Shown piece by piece: positions 11,901 to 23,278 of a stretch of 64,000 bases of DNA; position 1 is the first letter of the stretch, and each line of letters opens with the position of its first letter. Where the stretch lies: contig JAGTJL010000003.1 in the NCBI GenBank assembly GCA_020746875.1, positions 2,418,001 through 2,482,000 of the forward strand. The letters are read 5' to 3'. The notes under the pieces are model-generated. The model saw only the letters and a program-made list of their open reading frames with translations, was not told the DNA's origin and ran no database searches. This stretch comes from Rhexocercosporidium sp. MPI-PUGE-AT-0058 (lineage: Eukaryota; Ascomycota; Leotiomycetes; Helotiales). The position numbers and the translations under genes were made by a program.

Positions 11901-13695
11901 TTTCGCGATTAAGACGTTGACTGCTTGTGCTATTAGTACTGCTGTCACTCCGATCAGACATGCCCAGCCTAAGATTCGCCAAATAAGAATGACTGCGAAG
12001 ATTAGGCCGAGAGGCTGCGAGACAAGGGATGAGAATTCCCAGAATCTGTACCTAACATTAGCTGTGGTTAAGCCATCAGAGGAGTTCCTCTTACCGTTGA
12101 GCAACTTCATAAGCATCAAACCTGGACCTCGTTAGCACTCTATTTTTCAAGGAAACAGAACCTAACAAACCTCATCAAATTCATGATCTTCCCCATTGAA
12201 GCAAGATCCTTCGGTTTATCCGCTTTCTTTTTTCTACCCCCGAGCCATCGAAAAGGCATCATAATAACATCCTTAATCTTCTCCAACTGGCTTCGGTCTG
12301 TGCGTTTCGTATGGCCATTCGGAATGCTCTCTGGCTCAACCTCTATGATAGCCTTGCTACTTACACTAACCACCTTCCTTGAGAGCGTTTTCTCGTACAG
12401 CATCGTAATCAGCTCTCCTCTCGAGCGCTCATACGCACGTCTTCCATACCACAGCGTAAAGACGCCCGACTGGCTGGAGACTAGACGCACGATGAGAGAC
12501 AGTAAAGCGTACTTCAGCGCCGCCTGTCTAGGAGCTCTATGATCCTCCATACTCTGCAAGATCTTCTGCAGCAATACAGGGGCCGAGAAATCTAGAACGT
12601 ATCAGCAAAAGCTGGCCCTTGAATCGAACAGGACACTAACTCGCAACAAGTTCGATGATACTCAATGCCGAAATAATGAATAGATCCAATCCATTGGCCT
12701 CCAGCAACCTCCTCAACACCGAGCCTTTCAACTCTCTAAACTCATCATGCAACCCCCGATGCTTGAACTCATATCCCAAACTCCAAACATCTTCATCATT
12801 CAGCTGCCTCTCATTCCCCATCTTAATGAGCGGAGCCATCCAAGAAACACTCATAAACTGCCACAGCGTCAAATTATCCTCCGGACTGCGCACTTCGAAC
12901 GCCGGTTTCGCGAACGCGGGGCTTATCTCCTCGTTACCGCGTAGAGGATGGCGAAGCGGCATGAGGAGAATAGTGATTACTGCTCCGAAGGCTGCACCGA
13001 TCGCCAGGATCGAGGGGATATCATGCTTCCTCGCATATGAAGATGGAGATCCATCGATGAGGACAATGAGCTGAGAAGTTGCTATGCAGCAATACAACCC
13101 CAACAACGCCTTAGGAGTCTTCGCTGGCCGATAGACAGCAGTCACAAGCGATGCCACAGTCCACGCCGCAGAGGGGTATACCATCAACATACTAAACCGC
13201 GGCCAGAAGATACTCCAGATCTGGAACCCTAGACCAGCGACCGAGCATAGAAAGAGGATGATGGTATTCCATCCCAGGTATCGTTTCCGGACGAATCTAA
13301 CACGCTGGGAATGCAGTTCTGGTTCTTGAGCAAAACTCCTCAGCCATCTTGGTGTGAGTCTGAGGAGAGGGAGTAGTTGCAGTATGTAGCCTAGGAGGAT
13401 ACATGTTGCTATCACGGCGGGGAGAGCTGAGATGTATGGGAGTGCACAGGGCTCGAAGCGGGCGTTGATTGGATCCTAGATAGATGTGAGAGTCAGTAAA
13501 TACAATACACGTGATGAGTGTGTTGTGGTACCGTGGTGGGAGGTACGAAGAGAGGGGTTGACTTGTACGTACCCAGATGCGTCTGCATGTAAACCTTTCC
13601 TCAACTTTCACCCCTTCTATTTCTTCTTGTACTGAGATTGGGAGGGCTGGGAAGAGGGGATATCCTTCCACGCTTTGGAATTTGAATATATCCAT
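8949..13695 (-). CDS. ABCC (MRP-type) multidrug-resistance ABC transporter
   Basis: Exons are complement(8949..11498, 11547..12051, 12095..12121, 12171..12591, 12641..13475, 13573..13695), giving 1486 residues, a normal full-length MRP. All joints keep frame, including a 27-nt exon encoding FDAYEVAQR. Order: an N-terminal membrane region (about 55-195), transmembrane domain 1 (about 300-630), NBD1 with Walker A GEVGAGKT (near 702), signature LSGGQ and Walker B LLLDD, then a linker, transmembrane domain 2, and NBD2 with GRTGSGKS (near 1299), LSQGQ, IVIMDE and switch His in TIAHR. NBD1 has Asp (DD) after Walker B where Glu is usual, the degenerate catalytic site typical of ABCC proteins. It probably exports conjugated organic anions or drugs at the plasma or vacuolar membrane; the substrate cannot be read from sequence. 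Confidence 0.95.
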
Positions 13696-14297
13696 GGTAG
13701 CCTTGGTAGGCCTATTCTTCGAAGAATGATTGAAGATGTTGAGATGGAAGCTTGACAGATAGACCGCCTCTAGATCTCGGTTGGCACTCTACCGAGGTGC
13801 ATACGTCAGGACGGCCACCATTGGAGTTTGATATGTTTGCGATTGAAATGAGGTTTGATAGTTCTTAATTATTTTTTGGCAGTCTGAGAAGGAGTGATTG
13901 GCATAAGCAACGTTACCTCCCAATCATTTCTTGGCTTGCATTTGTTATGAGTGTTTGCTCCTCTTGCCTACTTGATGCCCCACTCTTGGTCTGCTCCTTA
14001 GAGATGGTCATGTGACATGTATATTGGACCTCTTTCTTAGGCACCTTAGAGCATAGGCAGGGGAGCCTTGCTGTTGTTTGGTTCTGGCTGCTCTGTCCTA
14101 TTGCATACATTATTTCCGAAGTATATTAAAACAGATTTATAATCGATTCTTCGCTATTTAAACACCCATTCACAGGGCACGTTTGAAGCACCTAGACAAT
14201 GAGATAATAAACGAAATTATACATTCAAAGTGTGTTTTAAATTTCATATACACCCATGCTATGCCGCTATATATAAAGAATAATCTACAAACACTAC
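13696..14297. other. Intergenic region, ABCC promoter
   Basis: This gap of 602 bp between the ABC transporter start and the 3' end of the MFS gene is AT-rich near 14100-14290. No gene or RNA is seen. Confidence 0.5.
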
Positions 14298-16376
14298 TTA
14301 CAATTCCCCATGCGTACCACTGTTCCTTCTCGACCCAGCGGCTTTCTTCGTCTGACCCGCCAAGCTATTCCTCCGACTAGCAACAGGCGTTCTATTCGGC
14401 GTTCTGTTCGGCGTTCTGTTCGGCGTAGCCTGTCCAGGATAACTCTGCTGACGACTTCCAAGAGCATGTCTCGTACGAAGATCTTGCTGCGATCTGACAT
14501 ACGAATTGGCTCTAACTGCGCTAGCTCGTCTCTGACTTTCAGATGGGATCTTCGACAACCGGCGACCGAGCGTGTCTTGCTCATTGCGTGCGTCGGAGAG
14601 TTGTTGCGCGAATGGCGAGCGTGCTCGGAGGACTGGCCCTTTCCAGTAGATTACGTAGACGGCGAGGACGAGGAGGAAGGAGATACAGGCGAGGATTGTG
14701 GATGCGTAGGCGAGTGGGTTACCACCAATATCTGCTGGGGTCAGTATATTTTCAGAGAAGATGGGGCCGTAGAACTTACTTTGGAAGAAAGGAGTTGCTG
14801 GGATCGTGAGCACACCAGCCAGGAAATCTCTGGACCATCCGTTACCTCCTGTTGCGGATGCAGAGTACGGTCCGTATGCACAAATCATGTAATCGATGGT
14901 CGCCATGTAGATACTGTAATTGGCGATACCGACGATTGCAGCAAAGACCATCGTTCCGATCCAGTGGATTGGTGGCCCTGTTGAGGTCCAAGCGAAGCCG
15001 ATCAATCCAATTGGCAGACATGGAGCTGTGTATAGAAGCCACCAAAGGCGGGATTCGTACTGGACTCTCTCATCATCGGGCTTCTCTTGTCGTTCCTTGA
15101 TATTCCGCTTTATGACGGGGATAAATGAGATCCATGCAATGACATATCCGATACCGATGGGAATGAATGCCAAACCGAGGGCAACGGTGCTGAAATTCCA
15201 TTGCTCGTACACCAAAGAGAAGGACTGGATAAACATGAAGATAAGAGCATCACTGAACCCACTGAGAAGTGACAAAGTGAGGACGATAGGTTCCGTCAAG
15301 AACATCTTGAATGGTCGGATCCATGTTACCAAAATTTCCTTTGCCGAGAAACGGTCTCTGAAGGGAACGAGTTCGTTGGGGCCGTAAATGTTCTTGTCAA
15401 CGCCAGTCTTGCGTCTCTTCTTAGCGATTTTGTCCATCATAATGGTGGATCTGGTCTCGGGGACGAAGAAGAAGTGGAGGGCTTGGACAAAACCTCCGAA
15501 GATGAGTTGAATCCAGATAGACCATTGCCAACTGAGATATGCTTCACTGAATCCACCGACAATTGGACCGAGAATCGAACCACCGACGGAAGAGAATACG
15601 ACGAAGGCAACTGCATATTGTTGATTATCCGCCTCCCACATATCTGCGATCATTCCCAATGTGACCGATCCACCTGCAGAGGAGATACCGCCCAAAGCTC
15701 GGCCAGCCATGATTGTTCCGAAGTTGGGGGCGAGAGCCACTGGGAGTTGCCAGATATTGACCAACAACAAACTGAGCTGAAGGATAGGCCATCGTCCGAG
15801 TTCTTCACTCCATGGTGCCCAAAGCTCACATCCGAAAGCGTAGAGAACCAGGAAGATCATGGCACCACATCTAGCGGCCTGGGCGCTGACATTGAATTTC
15901 TCTGTTATCCCGGGGATAGCGTTGGAGTATAAACTGGTGTTGAAATTCATGGAGACTTGGACGAGGAAAATAATGGTAAGAATCGTCCTGGGAATTGTTA
16001 GCTTCCGGTCTGAGAAATGCTTGTGGATCGGAGCCTACCATTTCTTCTTCTCGGAGAACGAATATCCTAGCTCATCATAGCACATATCCTCAGTGAGTTC
16101 CACCTTGTCATACGTGCCAACCTGCTTAGCATTAGGAAGATCGTCTGCATCGCCAGAGCCGTTTGTCGGTGGCATGAACACTTGATTGTCTCCAAATCGA
16201 GGGTGGTTCGATTTACGAGGAGCAATATCTTCGGTTTTCTCTGTGGCGGGTGCGTCATTCTCGGCTCTGGTCGTGGATGATGTCTCGGACTCGTCGATTC
16301 GCTTTTCGTTCATCGTTTCGTCAACTCTGTTGTCAACTGGAGCTGTATGAGTGTTCTTCTCGCTGGCTTCCTCCAT
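14298..16376 (-). CDS. MFS transporter, DHA1 (drug:H+/polyamine) type
   Basis: Exons are complement(14298..14731, 14780..15987, 16039..16376), giving 659 residues. The first junction restores KKKWTILTIIF into TM1, and the last yields PFFQNIGGNPLAYAS. A hydrophilic N-terminal tail of about 125 residues precedes 12 predicted membrane segments. The DHA1 signatures are present: APWSEELGRWPI between TM2 and TM3, and GRALGGISSAGGSVTLG with ADMWEADNQQ after TM4. The cytosolic C-terminal tail (about 110 residues) is Arg/Ser/Gln-rich and contains TPNR repeated in tandem, encoded by a 12-bp repeat. The family exports drugs, polyamines or other amines across the plasma membrane; the substrate is unknown. 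It lies in the same orientation as the ABCC gene upstream on the map, but the spacing argues against co-transcription. Confidence 0.93.
14387..14426 (-). repeat. 12-bp tandem repeat encoding TPNR units
   Basis: About three and a half copies of a 12-bp unit lie inside the MFS C-terminal tail and keep the frame. Nearly identical codons in successive units point to recent slippage, so repeat number may vary between strains. Confidence 0.8.
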
Positions 16377-18329
16377 GATGTCGGATTGAAGTCTTAAGAT
16401 AGTTGGAAAGAGGAAGTTGTGCGTGTGCGTGTGCGTGTGAGATTTCTTCTCATGAAGAATCGAGGGACATGTGGGGTCAACTAACTGTAGCTCGCTCGAC
16501 TTCTTGAACTAACGCGACGCCGGTCGAGCAGAAACACACTGTGGATAGAGAAGCTTTGCGAAGAAGGAGAAGGCGGAGATGGAGACGCTTTAAGAGATCA
16601 AAATAGGAGAGGTGGGATTCCCCATATTTGAGACCATAGGGACTGAGAATCGACAAATTATGGTACTGACTGCTCGGAATACGTCATATCCTGCACAAGA
16701 AGATGTGCTTCCTCCACTTGGAGATCGAGGAAGCTTTGCACAAGCTCGACAAGGCCTTCCTCAAAATGCTTAGTCGCTTGACTAGAAGCTTAGTTCGACT
16801 TCCAAAGTGACGGGCTCGACGGCACAACAGCGCCATCTGGAGCCGGTCGTGTGCCAGTACTGCACTGACCGTTCTCCAGTCAGATGAACCGAGGCGTCTT
16901 GTGGAGATTACTAGAACATATCTAAAACATATTTCGAAAACTGAGGGAACTTTCATAATCTGATCTCACCGTCTGGGATAATACTTCGTATCCAGATGCA
17001 AATTGCTACAGTAGGACGCGACGTGGAGAAGACACCAGTAGTCCGAGCGGATGAGATCCAACTCGACTGCAGCCTCTCAACACTTGATTTGACGTGAGAG
17101 ATCGGCAAGATCAAGCAGTAAGCTGATTTAGATCTGCAGGTCACGTACTCCATACAGTGCGAGAGTAACATTGCAGCATGCAACCTGGTCGCCGGCGGTT
17201 GTCAAAATTGTCAGGATGGCAAATGTTATGACGTATGTCAAAGCGAGAACCCCATAAATCCCATCCCAATCCCATAACAACATCAGGATGCAGGTGAGAT
17301 GAGATGCGGATGTGGATGCGGATGCGAGATACGCTGAACAAAGAACGAGAGGCGTGAAATATGTATGATGAGGTAGCTGCTTTTTTCGTGGGCGCCTTCG
17401 CGATGTGACGATCATCGTAGACCTCGCTCGAAACGACAAATGCCGTCTTGGCTGCGTTGAGCCTCCTCAGATCAGCAACCTTTTGTAAGCCGAATATCCA
17501 ATCATTGACGCGTGCTTGGCGATATCCGCTGGAAAAGTTCCGGCTTGACAGGAACAAGAGAGGTGAACAAGCTCGTGTTGTGCTTCTCCTGTTGGGTGTG
17601 CGGGCACCGCAGAGAATCTCGCTCTAGAGATCTATCGATACCGTACTGTACCGTATATCGACTGCGTTGACTCGTGAGATTCACTAAAGTAGCATCTCTA
17701 TACTGCGCTTATGAGTCGCAAATCTCTTAATACTAATTAGGGGTGGTGGGGCAGAGGAAGACCGATGCTCAAATCAAGATGCGGATCATGGGATTCCTGT
17801 GGTTGGCGTATGAGCTAGTGCGCTCCATCTCCACGACGGATGGGAAGTCTTCGGTCTCCCCACGTTTGACATGAGAACAAAGTTTATTTGCATTGATTTA
17901 CGAGCGACATTTGCAGGTAATGATCTTGTTTTCTCACTAGAAGATACACTATAAAATAGTACTTCCTGGTCTTGGTTTTTCAAAAGGATCTTGTTCTACG
18001 AGATAGGAATTGGTCAACTCGCTTAGAGGGCGGAGCCCCCCTTACGTTGCAGCAAGATCGTACAGTCGAGAATGAGTTACCTGAAACCACTCTAACAAAT
18101 CTCCAAGGTCTCACAAAAGCAGCCATAGAGCTGCTGCTGCATATGCACGACATCCATAAGAATTAAGGAGAATAGCTGTTTTCAAAACCGACGCTATAAG
18201 GTAAGCGGCACCCAGCCACCATGCCACCACGATTTACTGTCCGTGCTATTACCCACACGCGAGACTGCCCATTCTCCGATTCGAAAAAGTTTTATCAAAC
18301 CACATGATCCTGCTACGAGAAACAAACGC
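16377..18329. other. Long intergenic region with a GTGTGC tract
   Basis: About 1.95 kb lies between the two MFS genes, both on the minus strand. A (GTGTGC)n tract occupies about 16418-16439, just upstream of the DHA1 start and so probably in its 5' leader. Frames at 17128-17557 (minus) and 17972-18166 (plus) show no family signal or usable splice context and are not called. GTACTGTAC lies at 17643-17651. Confidence 0.5.
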
Positions 18330-19962
18330 TCAAAGAATGTACATAGAATCGAGACTCTGGTCTCCCTCCAGACCATTGGTAGTAGCTCCGTCAGCAAGCA
18401 TCTTCGCCTTCTTTGCATTTCTCCGCCAAAGTAAGAACCAGCAAGAGCCATAAAGAAAGGCAGCAACGACAGTTAAGCCAGCAGAGACGGCATTACCCTG
18501 GACGTATCGCGGGCCTTGCTGACTTGGATACAATTGCGAGGATACGACGTTAGATATGTTTGCGATTGAATATGCGAGTGGCATCCCGATTGCACGCTTC
18601 GAGTCTGGCGATAAGTTGGTCGCAATCCAAGTCACAGCTAGCGTCGAAATTGGATATAGCCCTAGTACGATGTTAGATCATGATATGTCAATAGGAATTT
18701 GGGCTCAGCTTACCCAGTACGAGAATGAACATGCCGGCGTAGCCAGCTCCGCGATTCGCAGTGCCGACACAGACTAGGTATCCAACAGCGACAGGGAGAC
18801 AGCAGCCGATAATGAATACACCTCGTCGTTTGTATTTATCGGAAAGGCAGACGACAGCCACGAGGGTGATAGTGCCAAGAGTGTACACTGGAATTGTCAT
18901 ATAGTTGACTTTCAGGGACGCAAATCTGGACAAAGTTAGCTGAGTGATCACCGCAACCGGAAGAGGGAAATCTACCCAAGCCCTTGAATGATGGTAGGCA
19001 GGAAGACGCCGAACCCATTGATGGCGACAGATGATGTGAAGAACGCAATACCGAGCATCCACACAAACGGATCTGTCAAAGCTAGTCTGATCCATTTCCG
19101 TTCGAACTTCTTCTGGCCTCGGAGATGGAAATCTCGGATCTTCTTCAGACGCATTGTCTCTTTCTCTTCGGGATTCAGAAACCAGGCTGACTCGGCTGAC
19201 TTGGGGAGGAAGATCCAACCAATACCACCGACGAAGATGGTGATGCAGAATTCGACGATGAAAAGCCATCTCCAGGCCGATAGGCCTCGCCTGGTACCCA
19301 TTGTCTGGACGGCATAGGCAAAGAGTCCCCCAAAAGCACCGGAAATCGTCTGTGCAAGGTTGGTCGTCATGATCCGTTTCCCGGCTAGCTCACGCGGATA
19401 GATGGTCGAGAAGAGATAGGCGAATCCCTGGGCAAGGCCAGCTTCAGCAGCGTTCAGTATCATGCGGACGACGATGGCTTGGGCGTAGTTGTTGATGAAT
19501 GCAGTGCCGAGGGTGGAAGCACTCCAGAGCAAGAAAGCCGTACCAAGGGCTGCCTTTGCACCAAATCTTCTGACTGCCAATACCCAAGGCATCTCGAATA
19601 GGATGGTACAGACGCTGGAGAGGGTGTTGATGTTGCCGAATTGTCTACCCGTCAACCCGATCTCCTCATCGAACCCAAAAACTCTGGCATTGCCAAGCTG
19701 GTCAATTATTAGCTGGAGGTGTGTGTCTGGAACGAGGGCTTTCACTTACGTTGTTTCGGTCTAAGCTGGAAAGGACCTGGAAGATGACTGAAACTGGCAG
19801 TACATACTTATCGAATTTCCTGAAAGCAGCTGCTTCTTTCTCGGGATCGATGTACAGTTCTTGGCTTGTCCCTTCGGATACCTCCCTGGTGGTATCAGCA
19901 ATGCCTTCGATGTCGTATTGTGTCTTGTCGTCAAACGACGAAAAACCGGTTTTCCCTTCCAT
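18330..19962 (-). CDS. MFS permease of the anion:cation symporter (ACS/Dal5) family
   Basis: Exons are complement(18330..18661, 18714..18925, 18976..19697, 19750..19962), giving 492 residues, the usual ACS length, with three introns of about 50 bp. The start is the ATG at 19962; the next upstream in-frame codon is a GTG. The first junction gives SSLDRNNLGNARVFGFDEEIGLTG across two exons, the TM1 hallmark of Dal5-type permeases. NLSPDSKRAIGMPLAYSIAN near TM10 is also typical. Known members import allantoate, vitamins such as nicotinate and pantothenate, organic acids and sulfonates. It is divergently paired with the Zn2Cys6 regulator gene across 634 bp, which suggests this regulator controls it. 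I infer uptake of a small organic anion; the substrate is not known. Confidence 0.93.
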
Positions 19963-20596
19963 TGCTGGTATGGTCAACAGACGTAGATATTGCACAAGTC
20001 ACGAATCGTGTTTCAGGAGGTGTTGATTGTTTGTGAGCGTTTCCATATGCTAAGAGGACCGATGTTGTCCTGACACCTTTATAGGCAGATGTGGGTTGCC
20101 TTTGGGACTTGGTTTGAGCATATCGAAGTTGCCATTGTGGTAGATAGGATCAAGATCTGGATGATGTTGAATCCTAATCTCCTCGATTGCAAGTTTGGGC
20201 GGGTCGCGAGCTTCATCGGATGATGCCGAAGAAGCATGCTTAATATTCAGCTTTACAAACTTGTAAAAGTGTGATTCGATAGTAAGGTAGAAGATAAGCA
20301 TCACCTCTGCTTGAAAAAAGGCGTCTTTAGCGAGTCTGTTTGGTGTCGCTTCCCTTATCATCCCCCACCTTTGGACGCAGATCTCACCCAGAGCTCCCTG
20401 GAGGCTTACAGGCATACACACTTCTCCTTATCGTCTGTCTCATCAGGCCCGATGTTATCAATCTCCAATTGTGATTATCGTCTGTTCCCGATGTTACTAT
20501 CATCATCAACTGTTTACTTTCGAATTGAAACATCGCAGTATAGACGATTGACTGACAACGATCGCAAATTCCCGAACGCACGGCTTCATTGTAGGA
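19963..20596. promoter_or_regulatory. Divergent promoter between MFS permease and Zn2Cys6 regulator
   Basis: The two genes start 634 bp apart on opposite strands. CGG-N6-CCG lies at 20217-20228 (CGGATGATGCCG), the inverted-repeat spacing bound by some Zn2Cys6 factors such as yeast Ppr1. It makes self-regulation and control of the permease by the adjacent factor plausible. Binding is inferred only. Confidence 0.55.
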
Positions 20597-22906
20597 ATGC
20601 AGTCGCCGCCGCCCTCGGCATCGGCACGTCGCCGCGGCCAGAGGCTTGCAAGAGGGGGCGCTGCGTGTCAGAGGTAAGTCAAGTGCCATGAAAGTAAAGT
20701 AATGCTCGAGATTTGACCATCTGCACAGGTGTCGTCGGAGAAAGCAGAAAGTAAGGATAACAAAATTTCCGGTGATTGAGACTCACGCCATGTCGTGACT
20801 GACCAAGTAAACACTCGATCAGTGCGATCTCAAATACCCATGCTGCTCGAACTGTGAAGGCGCAAACTCTCCCTGCTTGATATATGATTCAAGCAAACAA
20901 GCGGAGGTAAGTGCATACCCCCTCAATAGCTATTTCAATCCCACGACTCATGTTCTCCCTAGGTACCTCGCGACTACGTAGCTCACTTGGAGTCGCAAAT
21001 CGATAGGCTGACCCAAGAACTTCAAGAGCTGCGGACACACAATCTGGTCAGCTTTGCCGGCGAGGGAGATGCTACTCCTATCGACATAGCTTCATCCACA
21101 TTGTCCGTAGACGTCCACTCTCCGACAAAGAGCTCTACTACTGGGCACAAAGGTTCAAGTCAGTTCGAAGACTTGGTCACCAGTGTTAGGACTGTAGTCG
21201 CCGAGCCTTCAAGACAGCCGCGATTTCTTGGACAGAGCGGTGGAATTACCCTTGCCAAACTTGTCATGGCATCTATCCGTGCTGACGCCCTGCCATCGCC
21301 TCTATTTCCAGAGGAACAGGGTCAGCGAACGTTCGATGTCGCGACACCTATCCCAGCTGCTGCGGCCTCTCTCCCACCACGGCATGCTGCAAATCATCTC
21401 GTGGATGTGTACTTTCAGTATCGAACGCCTCACTTACCAATCATAAGCCGGTCACAAGTCGAAGATGCCCTCGAAAGCGCTTATTCCATGACGAGCGAGC
21501 ACCAACCCCCCGATCGAAATGCCGAGAAGAACATATTTACCACATACATGGTCCTCGCCATCGCTCTGTGTGATCTGCCTAGTCCGTCTGGAAACGGTAG
21601 ACCATCTCAAAGCGAAGGGTGCTTCGGATCAGCTGTGAATTGGATCGAAAAAGTAATAACTTACTCGAAGAGCGACATAGATACTCTCCGTACCATTCTC
21701 CTCTTGTCACAATTCGTCGCCCTGTGCCCGTCACGGGGGAGCTTATGGCATTTAACGGGTACTGCCTTGCGATTGTGTATCGACATCGGCTTGCACTGGG
21801 AAACCGAAGAACAGGCTGTTGGTATGGACTCGAACCTGCTGAACGAACGCCGACGGCTTTGGTACTCTACGTATCAATTTGATCGCTTGCTGTGCATCAC
21901 CCTTGGTCGTCCGTTTGGCATCATCGATGAAAGTGCCCGGGTCCCCCTTCCAAATCCATGGATGGCATCTCTCGACCCCATCAACACAGAGACTAACGAT
22001 TTCGATATCCACAGCCAGAGGGCGCACAATCACTTGTTCGATATGTCAAAGCTTGAGTCTGAGATCAAGCATGTGCACCACAGCCTCTCCTGGGCCACGA
22101 AGAAAGCCTATCCCAAACCAAACTACACGACCTGGCTCTTGGACATTCAACCTCGGCTACAACAATGGTATGCTACTATCCCTGAGCGCAGCAGAGCGCA
22201 TCCATCATCCATATTCGCCAATCAGGACTACTGGGACGCCATCTACAACAACGCAATCATTCTACTGCACCGTCCAAAATCCACAGTCCTACACGTGTCG
22301 AATGACGCTGTATCCATTTCATTCGAAGCCTCCTGTAAGCTGATCAGAAATATCAAGATGCTCCAGCGGGAAGGCAAAGTCGACATTATGTGGAAGTATG
22401 TACACCACCTGTTCATGGCGGGTCTAGGAGTCATCTACAGCATCTGGCAATTCAAAGAAGTCCGCGACCGCAACCCCGTCCGAAGTAGTATCTCCACGCT
22501 TCAGTCGTGTGCCACTACTCTCACCGCGATGTCGGAATGTTTCCATGGAGCGTCAAGCTGCCGCGATGTATTCGAGGCTCTTTCTTCGGCTACAATCGAC
22601 TGGTTACTTACAAATGATGCGGATGAGGTCCGTCAGAATCGGCTAGACTTCGAGAAGCAGGTGCAAGATCTGCTGCAACAGTTGCAGCCATCGAGAGATG
22701 GAGTCTTTGTAGCGAACGACATTGGAAATGATGGAATGTCTGGTATGCTCTCGGTAGATAACTTTGCTTTTGGCGAGATGCTTAATTCGGCAGCGCAATG
22801 GCCATTCTTGGACTACATGGGGTTTGGTGATCTCGGCGATGAGGGATATGGTTCTATGCAGACAGCAGGGTTCGGTCCAGGGTCTGAAAGTTTGCGAATG
22901 GCTTGA
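20597..22906 (+). CDS. Zn2Cys6 transcription factor with fungal_trans domain, likely cluster regulator
   Basis: Exons are 20597..20673, 20729..20750, 20823..20906 and 20963..22906, giving 708 residues. The zinc cluster is assembled from three exons: AACQR | CRRRKQK | CDLKYPCCSNCEGANSPC, spacing C-X2-C-X6-C-X6-C-X2-C-X6-C. All six cysteines appear only when the 22-nt exon 2 is included, which supports the model. A short coiled coil follows (YVAHLESQIDRLTQELQELR), then the fungal_trans middle homology region with NHLVDVYFQYRTPHLPIISR and GTALRLCIDIGLHWE...RRRLWYSTYQFDRLL near residues 330-380. It should act in the nucleus. Its position between a permease and an NMT1-like gene suggests a pathway-specific regulator. 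The start is the ATG that opens the zinc-cluster exon; a more distal start cannot be excluded. Confidence 0.93.
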
Positions 22907-23278
22907 GCGATAGCAGAGATGAAGATTTACCTTGCAAGAGACATGTTCGCTTATGACTACAGTACTGTACTTGCACAATCTTGTCCGTCGTATCGTATAT
23001 CACCAATCATTTGATAAAAGTTGTGGGGACTCGCAAACAAGACCTCTTGCAAAACTTAGGAGCTCTAGAAGTAGTCTTTGGATTCTACATATCCATTTCT
23101 GGCAGCGTAGTACTGAGGAGGTAGGTATCGGAAGCAAGCATTTGAGTGACTTGCCAATTGGTCGAAAATGAACGGCCAGCCATCATGATCACGTCAATGT
23201 ACAAAATAGAGTTCATGATAAATGCTCAGATTGTAAGACAAACCTACTGAATAACACCGCCCATCATATCCCATCCTT
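22907..23278. other. Convergent intergenic region
   Basis: This gap of 372 bp lies between the converging regulator and NMT1-like genes. TACAGTACTGTAC is at 22958-22970, about 50 bp past the regulator stop. No gene is seen. Confidence 0.5.
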
